This document shows positions 54,168 to 62,495 of a stretch of DNA of 64,000 nucleotides, one piece after another. The stretch lies in assembly GCA_022790855.1 (NCBI GenBank), contig JAAVYA010000023.1:1-64000 (forward strand), in the 5' to 3' direction. This DNA comes from Lachnospiraceae bacterium. GTDB taxonomy: Bacteria > Bacillota > Clostridia > Lachnospirales > Lachnospiraceae. How positions within the stretch are numbered: position 1 is the stretch's first letter; every line of letters starts with the position of its first letter. The notes beneath the pieces are model-generated. The model was given only the letters and a program-made list of their open reading frames with translations. It was not told the DNA's origin and made no database searches. The position numbers were made by a program, and so were the translations under genes.

Positions 54168-54949
54168 TTGTATTTCATGCAGATCTTGACAATACGCTGA
54201 TTTTTTCTTATAAGCATGAGATAGGAAAAGAGAAGCGGTCAGTGGAAATGTATCAGGGGCGGGAAGTGTCCTTTATAACAGAAAAGACCTTGGAACTTCT
54301 TAGGGAAATTAAGGAAAAAGCTCTGGTAGTTCCTACAACTACCAGAACAATCCAACAATATGAACGGATTCAGTTAGGCATTGGGGCTATAAAATATGCA
54401 CTGGTGTGCAATGGGGGCATCCTGCTTGCGGAGGGAAAAGAAGTCCCTTCCTGGTATCAAAGTTCTTTGGAATTAACGGCTGGCAGCAGGGGAATGCTTG
54501 CTCGGGCCACCGCCATATTGGAAAGAGAGCCTCAGAGGAGCCTGGAAGTCCGCGTGATCCGGGAATTGTTTGTGTTTACCAAATGCCAAAATGCCAAAGG
54601 GGCAGTAAAACATTTGAAAGAGGAACTGGACACTTCTCTTGTAGATGTCTTTTGTCAGGGAGAAAAAATCTATGTAATTCCCAAAGTATTAAGTAAGGGG
54701 ATGGCTGTTCGGCGGTTTCGGGAATATACCCATGGGGATACGGTGATCGCAGCCGGGGACAGTTCCTTTGATATTTCCATGTTTCAGGAGGCGGATATTG
54801 GCATTGCACCTTGCAGCCTGGCTCAAAAGAAGAAATTGCCTGGCCAGACGGTATGTATGCCGGAAAGAAATGTATACTCCCAGGAATTACTGGAATACAT
54901 AGGGAATATGTTACAAAATGGAACAGGAATTGAGGAAACGTTAAAATGA
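54164..54949 (+). CDS. HAD-family phosphatase of the Ter cluster
   Basis: The protein has 261 residues. Motif I is ADLDNT (Asp7, Asp9), motif II the Thr cluster VPTTTRTIQQYERI, and the end GDTVIAAGDSSFDISMFQEAD gives motif IV. The C2 cap is typical of sucrose-phosphate-phosphatase relatives. Both ends overlap neighbours by 4 bp, so it is translationally coupled. In this cluster type it would dephosphorylate the proposed nucleotide-like product. Confidence 0.85.
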   Translation: MIVFHADLDNTLIFSYKHEIGKEKRSVEMYQGREVSFITEKTLELLREIKEKALVVPTTTRTIQQYERIQLGIGAIKYALVCNGGILLAEGKEVPSWYQSSLELTAGSRGMLARATAILEREPQRSLEVRVIRELFVFTKCQNAKGAVKHLKEELDTSLVDVFCQGEKIYVIPKVLSKGMAVRRFREYTHGDTVIAAGDSSFDISMFQEADIGIAPCSLAQKKKLPGQTVCMPERNVYSQELLEYIGNMLQNGTGIEETLK

Positions 54950-55929
54950 ATTTGAACAAGGAGTGCTACCAGGTAGGGGCTTTGCTTTACGCCCCGGCGC
55001 TGAATGGGACCGTAGCGGCCTCTGTCCTGGCAGGAAAATTTCAAACGCCATACTCCATAGCGCTATGCTTGGAGGACACTGTGGCAGAAGAGGCAGTACC
55101 CGCTGCCGAAGGACAGTTGCTAAAGACATTAGAGGAAATTCAAAAGGGGGAAAATAGGCCGGGTGTTTACCTGCCGAAAATATTCATCCGTGTGCGGGAG
55201 CCTGAGCAGTTAAAACGGCTGCTAAAGCGGTTAGAACCGGTGGAGGAGGTTGTCACAGGGTTTATTTTTCCCAAGTATTCTTTGAATAATGCAAACGCCT
55301 ACCACAGATTGATGGAGGAAGAGAACCGCAGGCGCAAAAGGCCATATTATATGATGCCTATTCTGGAAAGCGGGGATTTGATCGATTACGGCAGCAGGCG
55401 CCAGGCATTGCTGGAATTAAAGAAGAGATTGGATGAGAAAAAGGAATATGTGCTGAATGTCCGTGTAGGGGGAAACGATTTCTGCAATCAATTTGCCGTA
55501 AGAAGGCACTGTAATCAGACTATTTATGATATTATTCCGATTGCCGGGCTTTTGGGAGATATTTTGACTGTCTTTGGACGGGATTATGTGGTTTCCGGGC
55601 CGGTATGGGAGTTTTTCTCCGGTAGCGGGAATCAATGGAGCGACGGTCTGAGACGGGAGCTGGAATTGGATCGTCTGAATGGTTTTGTTGGAAAGACGGT
55701 GATTCATCCAAAACAGATCCCAGTTGTCAATGAATCTTTGCAGGTATCCCAAGGTGATTATCTAGATGCAAAATCTATACTGGACTGGGAAGACAAAGGG
55801 GGACTTTGCGTTTTGAAAAGCGCAGAGGGAGAGCGCATGAATGAGGTCAAGACCCATGAAAACTGGGCCAGGAAGACGCTGCTGTTGGCAGAGTTGTATG
55901 GCGTAGAGAATTCAAAAAATAGGGAGTGA
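54946..55929 (+). CDS. HpcH/HpaI-like C-C bond lyase, Ter cluster
   Basis: The protein has 327 residues with a TIM-barrel fold of the citrate-lyase type. It has YSIALCLEDTVAEEAVPAAE (acidic metal site), YYMMPILESGDLIDY (Glu after the strand), LNVRVGGNDFCNQFAVRRH and GFVGKTVIHPKQIPVVNESL, the usual C-terminal loop. It overlaps the HAD gene by 4 bp. The substrate is unknown; in this context it is presumed to act on a sugar-derived intermediate. Confidence 0.82.
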   Translation: MNLNKECYQVGALLYAPALNGTVAASVLAGKFQTPYSIALCLEDTVAEEAVPAAEGQLLKTLEEIQKGENRPGVYLPKIFIRVREPEQLKRLLKRLEPVEEVVTGFIFPKYSLNNANAYHRLMEEENRRRKRPYYMMPILESGDLIDYGSRRQALLELKKRLDEKKEYVLNVRVGGNDFCNQFAVRRHCNQTIYDIIPIAGLLGDILTVFGRDYVVSGPVWEFFSGSGNQWSDGLRRELELDRLNGFVGKTVIHPKQIPVVNESLQVSQGDYLDAKSILDWEDKGGLCVLKSAEGERMNEVKTHENWARKTLLLAELYGVENSKNRE

Positions 55930-55934
55930 TACAT

Positions 55935-56753
55935 ATGCCGGTTTCATGTTACGAGGTGATTTGGATTTTTCTCATTTATGCCTTTTTTGGCTGGTGTACT
56001 GAGGTGGCATATGCGGCATTGGAGACAGGGAACTTTGTGAATAGGGGATTTTTGAATGGTCCGGTCTGTCCCATATATGGGTGCGGCGTCCTGCTGGTGG
56101 TAGCATTGCTGACGCCGCTGAAGGGAAACCTTTTGATTTTGTTTTTTGGTTCGCTGATTTTGACCACAGCTATTGAATTGATCACCGGATTTTTATTGGA
56201 AAAGATTTTCCATAATCAATGGTGGGATTATTCCAATGAACGTTTTAATCTGAGAGGGTATATTTGTCTGAAGTTTTCCATTTTGTGGGGGCTGGCCTGT
56301 ACTTTTGTGATGGATATGATTCATCCGTCGGTCTATCTGCTGATCAGGAAGGTTCCCCATATTCCTGGCGTGGTTCTTCTATGCGTTTTGATTATGGCTC
56401 TTGTCTGTGATTTTTGTATTACAACGGCAACCATATTTAAGTTTAATAAACGACTGCGGCTGATGGAGGAAATTGCCGGACGTTTGAAAACAGTCTCTAA
56501 TGAAATCGGGGAAGGTATTTATGGGAATGTAACGGAAGCATTGGAAATCCGGGAGGAGCTTCAGGAAAAAGCAGAAGAAAAGAGGAAAGAAGCGAAGGAG
56601 CTTCGCAGAAAATATGAGGAACTTATGGCGGTAAAAGAATTTGGGCATAAGCGTTTGATGAAGGCGTTTCCGGCCATGAAATCCAAAAGCTGCCAGGAAT
56701 CTCTTTTGAAGCTGAAACAACATGTCAATGAAAAAAAGGAGAAGAGGAAATAG
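55935..56753 (+). CDS. putative ABC-permease-like CmpB membrane protein (PF06541)
   Basis: The protein has 272 residues from ATG 55935, with AGGGAGTGATAC upstream. About six membrane segments include WIFLIYAFFGWCTEVAYAAL, GFLNGPVCPIYGCGVLL and QWWDYSNERFNLRGYICLKF, the family hallmark. A coiled-coil tail (LQEKAEEKRKEAKELRRKYE) follows. No ATPase partner is present, and true transport has not been shown for this family. It begins 6 bp after the lyase gene. Confidence 0.85.
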   Translation: MPVSCYEVIWIFLIYAFFGWCTEVAYAALETGNFVNRGFLNGPVCPIYGCGVLLVVALLTPLKGNLLILFFGSLILTTAIELITGFLLEKIFHNQWWDYSNERFNLRGYICLKFSILWGLACTFVMDMIHPSVYLLIRKVPHIPGVVLLCVLIMALVCDFCITTATIFKFNKRLRLMEEIAGRLKTVSNEIGEGIYGNVTEALEIREELQEKAEEKRKEAKELRRKYEELMAVKEFGHKRLMKAFPAMKSKSCQESLLKLKQHVNEKKEKRK

Positions 56754-56754
56754 C

Positions 56755-57600
56755 ATGATGCGAACCATATCATCCGAGGAAATTACAAAAAATATAAAAG
56801 AAATGTGTATAGAAGCCAACCATTTTCTGGCAGAAGATATGGACAGGGCTTTAAAATGCGCAAAAGAAACAGAAAAATCTGAGCTGGGTAAAAAAATATT
56901 AAATCAGCTTCAAGATAATTTAAAGGTTGCCGGGGAAGAAATGATCCCTATTTGCCAGGATACGGGAATGGCTGTGGTATTTCTGGAAATTGGCCAGGAT
57001 GTCCATGTGGAGGGGATACCTGTGGAGGAAGCGGTCAACGAAGGGGTACGCCAAGGATACGCAGAAGGATATCTGCGCAAGTCGGTGGTAAACGACCCAA
57101 TTCTTCGGGAAAATACGAAGGATAATACGCCTGCAATCATTCATTATACCCTGGTTCCCGGAGACAAACTTAAAATAACAGTAGCTCCCAAAGGGTTTGG
57201 AAGTGAAAATATGAGCCGCATTTTTATGCTCAAGCCGGCAGACGGATTGGAAGGCGTGAAAGAAGCGATTTTGACAGCAGTCAGGGAGGCAGGACCCAAT
57301 GCCTGTCCGCCGATGGTGGTAGGAGTTGGTATTGGGGGAACCTTTGAGAAATCCGCAATTTTGGCAAAAAAAGCTTTAACCCGTGAGGTAGGAAGCCATT
57401 CTCAGCTTTCCCATATCAAAGAGCTGGAAGAGGAGATGTTAGAAAAGATCAATAAGCTTGGGATCGGCCCCGGCGGCCTTGGAGGGACGACCACCGCTTT
57501 GGCGGTAAACATCAATACTTATCCTACCCATATCGCCGGACTTCCGGTAGCAGTGAACATTTGCTGCCATGTAAACCGCCATGCAGTGAGAGAACTGTAA
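56755..57600 (+). CDS. fumA: fumarate hydratase, class I, alpha subunit
   Basis: The protein has 281 residues. Iron-sulfur ligands are visible in MIPICQDTGMAVVF, GPNACPPMVVGVGIGG and ICCHVNRH. Class I fumarases are oxygen-sensitive [4Fe-4S] enzymes converting fumarate to malate; in related proteins the reaction may be on tartrate or mesaconate. The gene begins 1 bp after the CmpB stop and just before the beta subunit. The start could also be ATG 56758. Confidence 0.93.
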   Translation: MMRTISSEEITKNIKEMCIEANHFLAEDMDRALKCAKETEKSELGKKILNQLQDNLKVAGEEMIPICQDTGMAVVFLEIGQDVHVEGIPVEEAVNEGVRQGYAEGYLRKSVVNDPILRENTKDNTPAIIHYTLVPGDKLKITVAPKGFGSENMSRIFMLKPADGLEGVKEAILTAVREAGPNACPPMVVGVGIGGTFEKSAILAKKALTREVGSHSQLSHIKELEEEMLEKINKLGIGPGGLGGTTTALAVNINTYPTHIAGLPVAVNICCHVNRHAVREL

Positions 57601-57628
57601 TAAGCACCCTATGTCAGGAGGAATTCCA

Positions 57629-58177
57629 ATGGATAAACATATAAGTATGCCAATTACAAAGGAAGTAACAGAACAGCTTCACGCCGGTGATTACGTTTAT
57701 CTTTCCGGGAACATTTATGTTGCCCGGGATGCGGCGCATAAAAGGATGACCGAGGCATTGGATCGAGGAGAGGAGCTTCCGATTCCTATAAAAGACGCTA
57801 CGATTTATTATATGGGGCCGTCTCCTGCCCGGGAGGGACGACCGATCGGCTCCGCAGGGCCTACCACTGCCAGCCGCATGGATAAGTATGCGCCTCGTTT
57901 GATGGATTTAGGACAAAAGGCCATGATTGGCAAAGGGAAGCGGACCAAAGAGGTGATCGATGCTATCATACGTAATGAGGGCGTTTATTTTGCAGCTATC
58001 GGGGGAGCCGGAGCATTGCTATCCAAATGTATTAAAAAATCCACGCTGATTTGTTACGGAGATCTGGGGGCGGAAGCGCTTTTGGAAATAGAGGTGGAAG
58101 ACTTCCCGGTCATTGTCGTGGTAGATAAATATGGGAATAATTTATATGAGACGGCGATTGAAGCTTATCAATCGTAG
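57629..58177 (+). CDS. fumB: fumarate hydratase, class I, beta subunit
   Basis: The protein has 182 residues from ATG 57629 (CAGGAGGAATTCC upstream). GPSPAREGRPIGSAGPTTAS and KGKRTKEVIDAIIRNEGVYF are typical. It completes the two-subunit enzyme, which is a single polypeptide in enterobacteria. A terminator follows 8 bp downstream of the stop. Confidence 0.93.
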   Translation: MDKHISMPITKEVTEQLHAGDYVYLSGNIYVARDAAHKRMTEALDRGEELPIPIKDATIYYMGPSPAREGRPIGSAGPTTASRMDKYAPRLMDLGQKAMIGKGKRTKEVIDAIIRNEGVYFAAIGGAGALLSKCIKKSTLICYGDLGAEALLEIEVEDFPVIVVVDKYGNNLYETAIEAYQS

Positions 58178-58185
58178 ATAAAAAC

Positions 58186-58218
58186 GAGCCAGGCCCTAAA
58201 AAGTCTGGCTCATTTTTG
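58186..58218 (+). terminator. terminator of the Ter/fumarase group
   Basis: GAGCCAG (58186-58192) and CTGGCTC (58205-58211) form a stem, followed by ATTTTTG. It closes the run of closely spaced genes from 42281. Confidence 0.85.
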
Positions 58219-58241
58219 TTGTAGTATTTTTTAGTTAATAC

Positions 58242-58306
58242 TTGACCTGTCGTAGTAATTCTGCTATAGTTATTATGACAGACGTAGTACGACAGTCGTA
58301 GTAATT
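58242..58306 (+). promoter_or_regulatory. padR promoter with repeated operator
   Basis: TTGACC (58242-58247) and TATAGT (58265-58270) lie 17 bp apart. GTCGTAGTAATT occurs at 58249-58260 and 58295-58306. TGTCGTAGTAA and TTATTATGACA (58248-58280) form an imperfect dyad over the -10. GACGTAGTACGAC lies between. The arrangement suggests autorepression by PadR. Confidence 0.65.
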
Positions 58307-58323
58307 AAATAGGAGAACATAAT

Positions 58324-58644
58324 ATGATAAGCAGTGATGTAATTCGGGGATACAATGATACCATTATCCTGTATCTAGTATGGGAGGGGCCGTCATATGG
58401 TTATGAGATATCCAAGAGAATCAAAGAATTATCCTCAGAGAAGTATATCATTAAGGAGACAACGTTATATTCGGCATTTAACCGGTTAGAGAGAAATGGT
58501 TATATTACGTCTTTCTCCGGAGATGAGACCAACGGGCGGAGACGAACCTATTACCGTATCACAGAATCCGGCCGGGATTACTACCGAGAGAAATGCAGGG
58601 AATGGAATATAACGAAAGAAGTCATTGAGAAGTTTATTATTTGA
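58324..58644 (+). CDS. PadR-family transcriptional regulator
   Basis: The protein has 106 residues of winged helix: NDTIILYLVWEGPSYGYEIS, then ETTLYSAFNRLERNGYITSF and RRRTYYRITESGRDYYREK. It is the small PadR type. GGAG precedes the ATG. It precedes a HAAS-domain membrane protein, the usual partner, which it should repress together with itself. Confidence 0.93.
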   Translation: MISSDVIRGYNDTIILYLVWEGPSYGYEISKRIKELSSEKYIIKETTLYSAFNRLERNGYITSFSGDETNGRRRTYYRITESGRDYYREKCREWNITKEVIEKFII

Positions 58645-58705
58645 TTGTGCGGATGGTTTTTTGTTTGGGGGACAAGGGACGTTTGCAGGTTTTAGGAGGA
58701 AGCGT

Positions 58706-59683
58706 ATGGAGATTATTAAAAACTATTTGGACACTATGTTCACATCACTGCCGGATGCGGATGAGGTAAGACGGGCAAAGGAAGAGCTATACCAGATGAT
58801 GGAAGATAAGTATTTAGAGTTAAAATCAGAAGGGCGGTCAGAAAACGAGGCCATTGGTATTGTCATTGCAGATTTTGGGAATATAGACGAGTTGAAGGAG
58901 GAACTGTGCCAGGAGAAGGAACCGATGACGTTTGCGGAAAAAGAGACGGAGGTGAAAAAGGTCTCTTTGAGTCAGGCAAGAGAATATGTGGAATCCGTAA
59001 AGAGAGTTTCGGTATTTTTTGCGGCAGGCGTTATGCTTTGTATTTGCTCTCCCGCTTTTTTGATTTTTTTGTCAGGGTTGTCAGAGATACATTTAATAGG
59101 TGAAAATGTTGCCGGATGCTTGGGGCTATTGATGTTATTTGGCTGCATTGCCATAGCGGTTGCCTTGTTCCTCTATTCGGATAGCTGTATGAGCGGCAAT
59201 GAGTATCTGAAGGAGGGCAATTTTATATTAGATGACGGCGTAGGAATTTATGTAGAAAATGAGAAAAAAGGGAAACGGCAATTGTTTTCTACTCTGCGTA
59301 TTGCAGGAGTTATTTTATGTATTTGCAGCGTGATGCCGCTTTTGGGATTTTCATTTTTGGATAACGGTTTTATTTCTATTATAACCGTATGTCTATTACT
59401 TTTACTTGTTGGAATGGGAGCTGCGCTATTATCTTGCGCCGGGAAAATGGAAGAGTCCTATCAGATATTGATGAAAGAGGAAGATTTTAAAAGGGACGTC
59501 AGAAAAAAGAAGAAACAGAAGGAGCGGTTATCTTCCGTATACTGGTGTATGATAACGGCGGTTTATCTGGGATGGAGCTTTTGGAGCAGATCCTGGGGAA
59601 TTACCTGGATTATTTGGCCTGTGGCCGGAGTGTTGTATGGGGCGGTTTCCTCGATTTTCTCAGCAATTTTGCGGGAAGATTAG
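58706..59683 (+). CDS. HAAS/DUF1700-type membrane protein (PadR partner)
   Basis: The protein has 325 residues from ATG 58706 (TTAGGAGGAAGC upstream). The N-terminal 75 residues are a HAAS domain (IIKNYLDTMFTSLPDADEVR; FGNIDELKEEL). About six membrane segments follow in two groups (residues ~105-165 and ~200-255), then a terminal pair (~290-323). Its function is unknown; such pairs respond to envelope or phenolic stress in relatives. Confidence 0.8.
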   Translation: MEIIKNYLDTMFTSLPDADEVRRAKEELYQMMEDKYLELKSEGRSENEAIGIVIADFGNIDELKEELCQEKEPMTFAEKETEVKKVSLSQAREYVESVKRVSVFFAAGVMLCICSPAFLIFLSGLSEIHLIGENVAGCLGLLMLFGCIAIAVALFLYSDSCMSGNEYLKEGNFILDDGVGIYVENEKKGKRQLFSTLRIAGVILCICSVMPLLGFSFLDNGFISIITVCLLLLLVGMGAALLSCAGKMEESYQILMKEEDFKRDVRKKKKQKERLSSVYWCMITAVYLGWSFWSRSWGITWIIWPVAGVLYGAVSSIFSAILRED

Positions 59684-59722
59684 TATAGGCTACCAGGAAT
59701 TTGAGAAATTTTGCCTGTAGTA

Positions 59723-59751
59723 TTGACAAATGCAGAAAAATTTAGTAATAT
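59723..59751 (+). promoter_or_regulatory. tRNA operon promoter
   Basis: TTGACA (59723-59728) and TAATAT (59746-59751) are 17 bp apart. The start would be near 59758, 32 bp before tRNA-Ser. Confidence 0.7.
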
Positions 59752-59789
59752 ACTACATGTGCTACGGTATTAGACCAATGTAGCAGTTC

Positions 59790-59877
59790 GGAGAAATACT
59801 CAAGAGGCCGAAGAGGCGCCCCTGCTAAGGGTGTAGGTCGGGCAACCGGCGCGAGGGTTCGAATCCCTCTTTCTCCG
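59790..59877 (+). tRNA. tRNA-Ser (anticodon GCU)
   Basis: An 88-nt class II tRNA. Acceptor GGAGAAA pairs with TTTCTCC and G is the discriminator. The anticodon loop CTGCTAAG gives GCT, reading AGC/AGU. A long variable arm (TAGGTCGGGCAACCGGC) and T-loop GGTTCGAATCC are present. CCA is not encoded. Confidence 0.95.
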
Positions 59878-59888
59878 TTTTTTGATTG

Positions 59889-59962
59889 CGATGCGTGGCT
59901 CAGCTTGGTAGAGCGCTGCGTTCGGGACGCAGAGGTCGCAGGTTCAAATCCTGTCGCATCGA
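59889..59962 (+). tRNA. tRNA-Pro (anticodon CGG)
   Basis: Acceptor CGATGCG pairs with CGCATCG with discriminator A. The C1-G72 pair is typical of proline tRNAs. The anticodon arm CTGCG-TTCGGGA-CGCAG gives CGG, reading CCG. T-arm CAGGTTCAAATCCTG. CCA is not encoded. It follows tRNA-Ser by 11 bp. Confidence 0.95.
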
Positions 59963-59975
59963 TTCTTGGCTAAGG

Positions 59976-60017
59976 CGCCGGGAAGTCTGGAAATATAGGC
60001 TTTCCGGTGTTTTTTTA
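59976..60017 (+). terminator. terminator of the tRNA pair
   Basis: CGCCGGGAAGTCT pairs, with G-U pairs, with AGGCTTTCCGGTG (59997-60009), followed by a run of eight T. Confidence 0.8.
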
Positions 60018-60207
60018 TTTTAAGGGAGGACTTTACTGATGTGAAGTAATAAAATGGTTTTGTTCTATCATATCAGATGGAAAAAGCAAAGAATCATTCT
60101 CTTTTCGGTGGAAAGCAAGTATAATAAAAAAAAGATATTTTAGAAGGAAGGCAAATGCGAAGCATTTCCGAAATGCTTTCCCATGATTTGATATACGACG
60201 CTGAGGA

Positions 60208-60906
60208 GTGCATAACGATTTGCATTACTTGAATGGGATAGCAAACCGTTACCGAGAGGAGAAAAAGGAATGTCCTATGTTACGCATGATAGTCATCTAT
60301 ACTGCGGACATAGCAAGGGGACAGGTGTCGGAGGAATACGATATTGGGGCGCTAAAGTTGCATGTGGAGTGCGCATTCCTCTCAGAATTGGATTCGGTAG
60401 GAATCCAGGAACGATTGAAACAGAAGGTGGAGCGGGAGGAAATAATGAATGACGAAGAACTGATGGAATTTATCATACTTCCGCTGTCCTACAGTACAAA
60501 AGAAGAAAAACAGCAGAAATTCCGGGAAACAGTGGAATTGGCAACCAGGATCCAGGACAGAGAGCAGCAGTAATTTACCTTGGCGGGAATACTGGTATTC
60601 ACAGATAAGCTCATTGACCGGGAAACAGCGGGCAGAATAAGGAGGGTGATTGAGATGACGCAGGTTGCACAGATATTTGAGGAAGTGAAACAGCAGGCGC
60701 TGACACAGGTTGCGCAGATATTTGAGGAAGAGAAACAGCAGGCAATGATAGAGGCAACAAAAAACGCATCAAAGCAGATCGTAATTCGAATGATAAAAAA
60801 AGATTATTCTTCGGAAGAAATTGCATCTGTAGTATCGAATTATTCACAGGATAATGTAGAGTCATTACGGGAAGAGCTTATGAGTGAGGAGAGAAAGAGA
60901 CAGTAA
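60208..60906 (+). pseudogene. broken Rpn-type PD-(D/E)XK nuclease/transposase
   Basis: The sequence reads through two collinear parts in the same frame. The first, 121 codons, has PMLRMIVIYTADIARGQVSE and FIILPLSYSTKEEKQQKF, ending REQQ then TAA at 60571-60573. The second continues FTLAGILVFTDKLIDRETAG and ends with helical repeats. The stop is an in-frame nonsense change, not a frameshift. The N-terminal catalytic core of the Rpn family is also missing. A 45-bp tandem duplication lies in the tail. It is inactive remnant DNA beside the tRNAs. Confidence 0.7.
60658..60747 (+). repeat. 45-bp tandem duplication in the Rpn remnant
   Basis: Two copies (60658-60702 and 60703-60747) encode TQVAQIFEEVKQQAL and TQVAQIFEEEKQQAM. 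Five bases differ. Confidence 0.9.
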
Positions 60907-61013
60907 AGCCAAGCACACGAAAGCCGGTAAGATAGCGTTCCCCTTTGTTCGAAAAGTGTTTTAGCCAGCATTTTATTTCACGAAGTCAGGGCGTTGGCAG
61001 CAGATAATTCCAG

Positions 61014-61057
61014 AAAAAGTACAGAACAAAAGTTCGAATTTTGCTCTGTACTTTTTT
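61014..61057. terminator. terminator upstream of jetA
   Basis: AAAAAGTACAGAACAAAA and TTTTGCTCTGTACTTTTT form a stem with one mispair, ending in six T. It isolates the Wadjet operon from the Rpn remnant. Confidence 0.75.
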
Positions 61058-61066
61058 ATGCTTCTG

Positions 61067-61075
61067 TGTTATAAT
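61067..61075 (+). promoter_or_regulatory. extended -10 promoter of jetA
   Basis: TATAAT (61070-61075) is preceded by TG at 61067-61068, an extended -10. No convincing -35 is seen. The jetA ATG is about 41 bp downstream. Confidence 0.5.
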
Positions 61076-61116
61076 AAAAAACCAATTAATGGGAAAAATA
61101 TAGAGAAGAGGTTTTT

Positions 61117-62493
61117 ATGTTCCAAGTTTTGCCGGGGAATTTTTTTGTTCCTTTATCATCGCCAAATAAAATTGTATATTGGGAATGCATCTGCAAGCTG
61201 TTCTCTGTCATGGAACATCAGCTTTCTTTTGGTGTAGAACGAGACGTGCTTGTGGATGAATTACAATATTATTTTGAACAGAGTGCGGCTGCGGAAATTG
61301 TGGGGGAAGATTTTGCAGGAGCTGATAACAGGGGAAAAGCCAATGGTATTTTAAGGAGGCTGGAATATTACGGATGGATTGAGATAGAAACAGATAAGAG
61401 TTATGTGCAGAGAGTGAATTTTAAAGAATATTCCGTACGCATTTTGAAGACCTTGCTTGAGATTGAAGAGGGGAAACAGATTGAGTATCAGGGATATATT
61501 TATACAATTTATAGTCTTGTACGCGGGACTACCGATAATCCGGGCGTTGTACTTTTACAAATCCTGGAAAACACGGATCTTTTGATTACCGGGCTTAAGA
61601 ATTTGAATTCTAATATCAAGCATTATATTGATGAACTCACAAAGCATAGTACCGTGGCAGAGATTATGGACGCTTTGTTCAATGACTATATTACCAATAT
61701 CGTAGATAAGGCGTATCATAGATTACTTACGTCGGACAACGTATCAAAATTCCGTCCGGAGATTATAGAGAGACTGGAAAGTAAAAGTAAAAACAAATCA
61801 TACATAGACAAAACGGCGGCGGAAATTGCAGGACTTCAGGAAATAGAGAAAGACACAGCGAAAGAACAGGTTTACCGCTATCTGCATGAAGTAATAGAAG
61901 CATTTCGGAATATGGATGATATTTTGAATGAGATTAATCAAAAAAACACTCAATACCAGAGAGCGGCAATTAACAGGGCAAAATTTTTGCTTTCGGGAAA
62001 TGAGGATATCAGGGGGCAGATAAAAGAAATCCTTCTTGGAATGAATGAGGTGATCAATGAAGAGAGGATGGAGCTGGGCGGCATTTATGAGATTGAATTT
62101 CTTAACAATCTAGTACGGATTTATAGCTGTAGTTTTCTGGATGAGAATTCTTTTTATTCTCCCATAGAAGGGAAGAAAGAGTTTATACCCAGGCAGATGG
62201 AACGTCATGAACCGGACGTGGCATTGCGCCAGGAAAAGATGCGCTGTATGATGGAAAAAATGCAGAAAATTTTGAGCCCTGAAAAGATTGATCATTATGT
62301 AAGAGAGAACATGGGAGGCCGAAAAGAAATGCTGGCCACAGAGCTGCCACTATCAGATGCAGAAGATTTTGTGAAAATTATATATGTCCGCTTGTATGGG
62401 CAGCGGAAAAATATGACATACGGAATAGAAACAACGGAAGAACAAGAGGTAAATGGATTCCGATTTAAAGATTTCAGAATCTGGAGGAAATAA
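61117..62493 (+). CDS. jetA: Wadjet system protein JetA
   Basis: The protein has 458 residues; AGAGG precedes the ATG. JetA is a MukF-like kleisin with an N-terminal winged helix (FFVPLSSPNKIVYWECICKL; VLVDELQYYFEQSAAAEIVG) and a helical middle and C-terminal part (ETTEEQEVNGFRFKDFRIWRK). It bridges the JetC SMC-like ATPase heads with JetB. The complex recognises and cuts circular plasmid DNA together with JetD. It is followed two bases later by jetB. Confidence 0.9.
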   Translation: MFQVLPGNFFVPLSSPNKIVYWECICKLFSVMEHQLSFGVERDVLVDELQYYFEQSAAAEIVGEDFAGADNRGKANGILRRLEYYGWIEIETDKSYVQRVNFKEYSVRILKTLLEIEEGKQIEYQGYIYTIYSLVRGTTDNPGVVLLQILENTDLLITGLKNLNSNIKHYIDELTKHSTVAEIMDALFNDYITNIVDKAYHRLLTSDNVSKFRPEIIERLESKSKNKSYIDKTAAEIAGLQEIEKDTAKEQVYRYLHEVIEAFRNMDDILNEINQKNTQYQRAAINRAKFLLSGNEDIRGQIKEILLGMNEVINEERMELGGIYEIEFLNNLVRIYSCSFLDENSFYSPIEGKKEFIPRQMERHEPDVALRQEKMRCMMEKMQKILSPEKIDHYVRENMGGRKEMLATELPLSDAEDFVKIIYVRLYGQRKNMTYGIETTEEQEVNGFRFKDFRIWRK

Positions 62494-62495
62494 TA

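Noticed and set aside
59889-61116. Integrated element at tRNA-Pro
   Set aside because: No integrase gene and no second copy of the tRNA 3' end is seen in the window.
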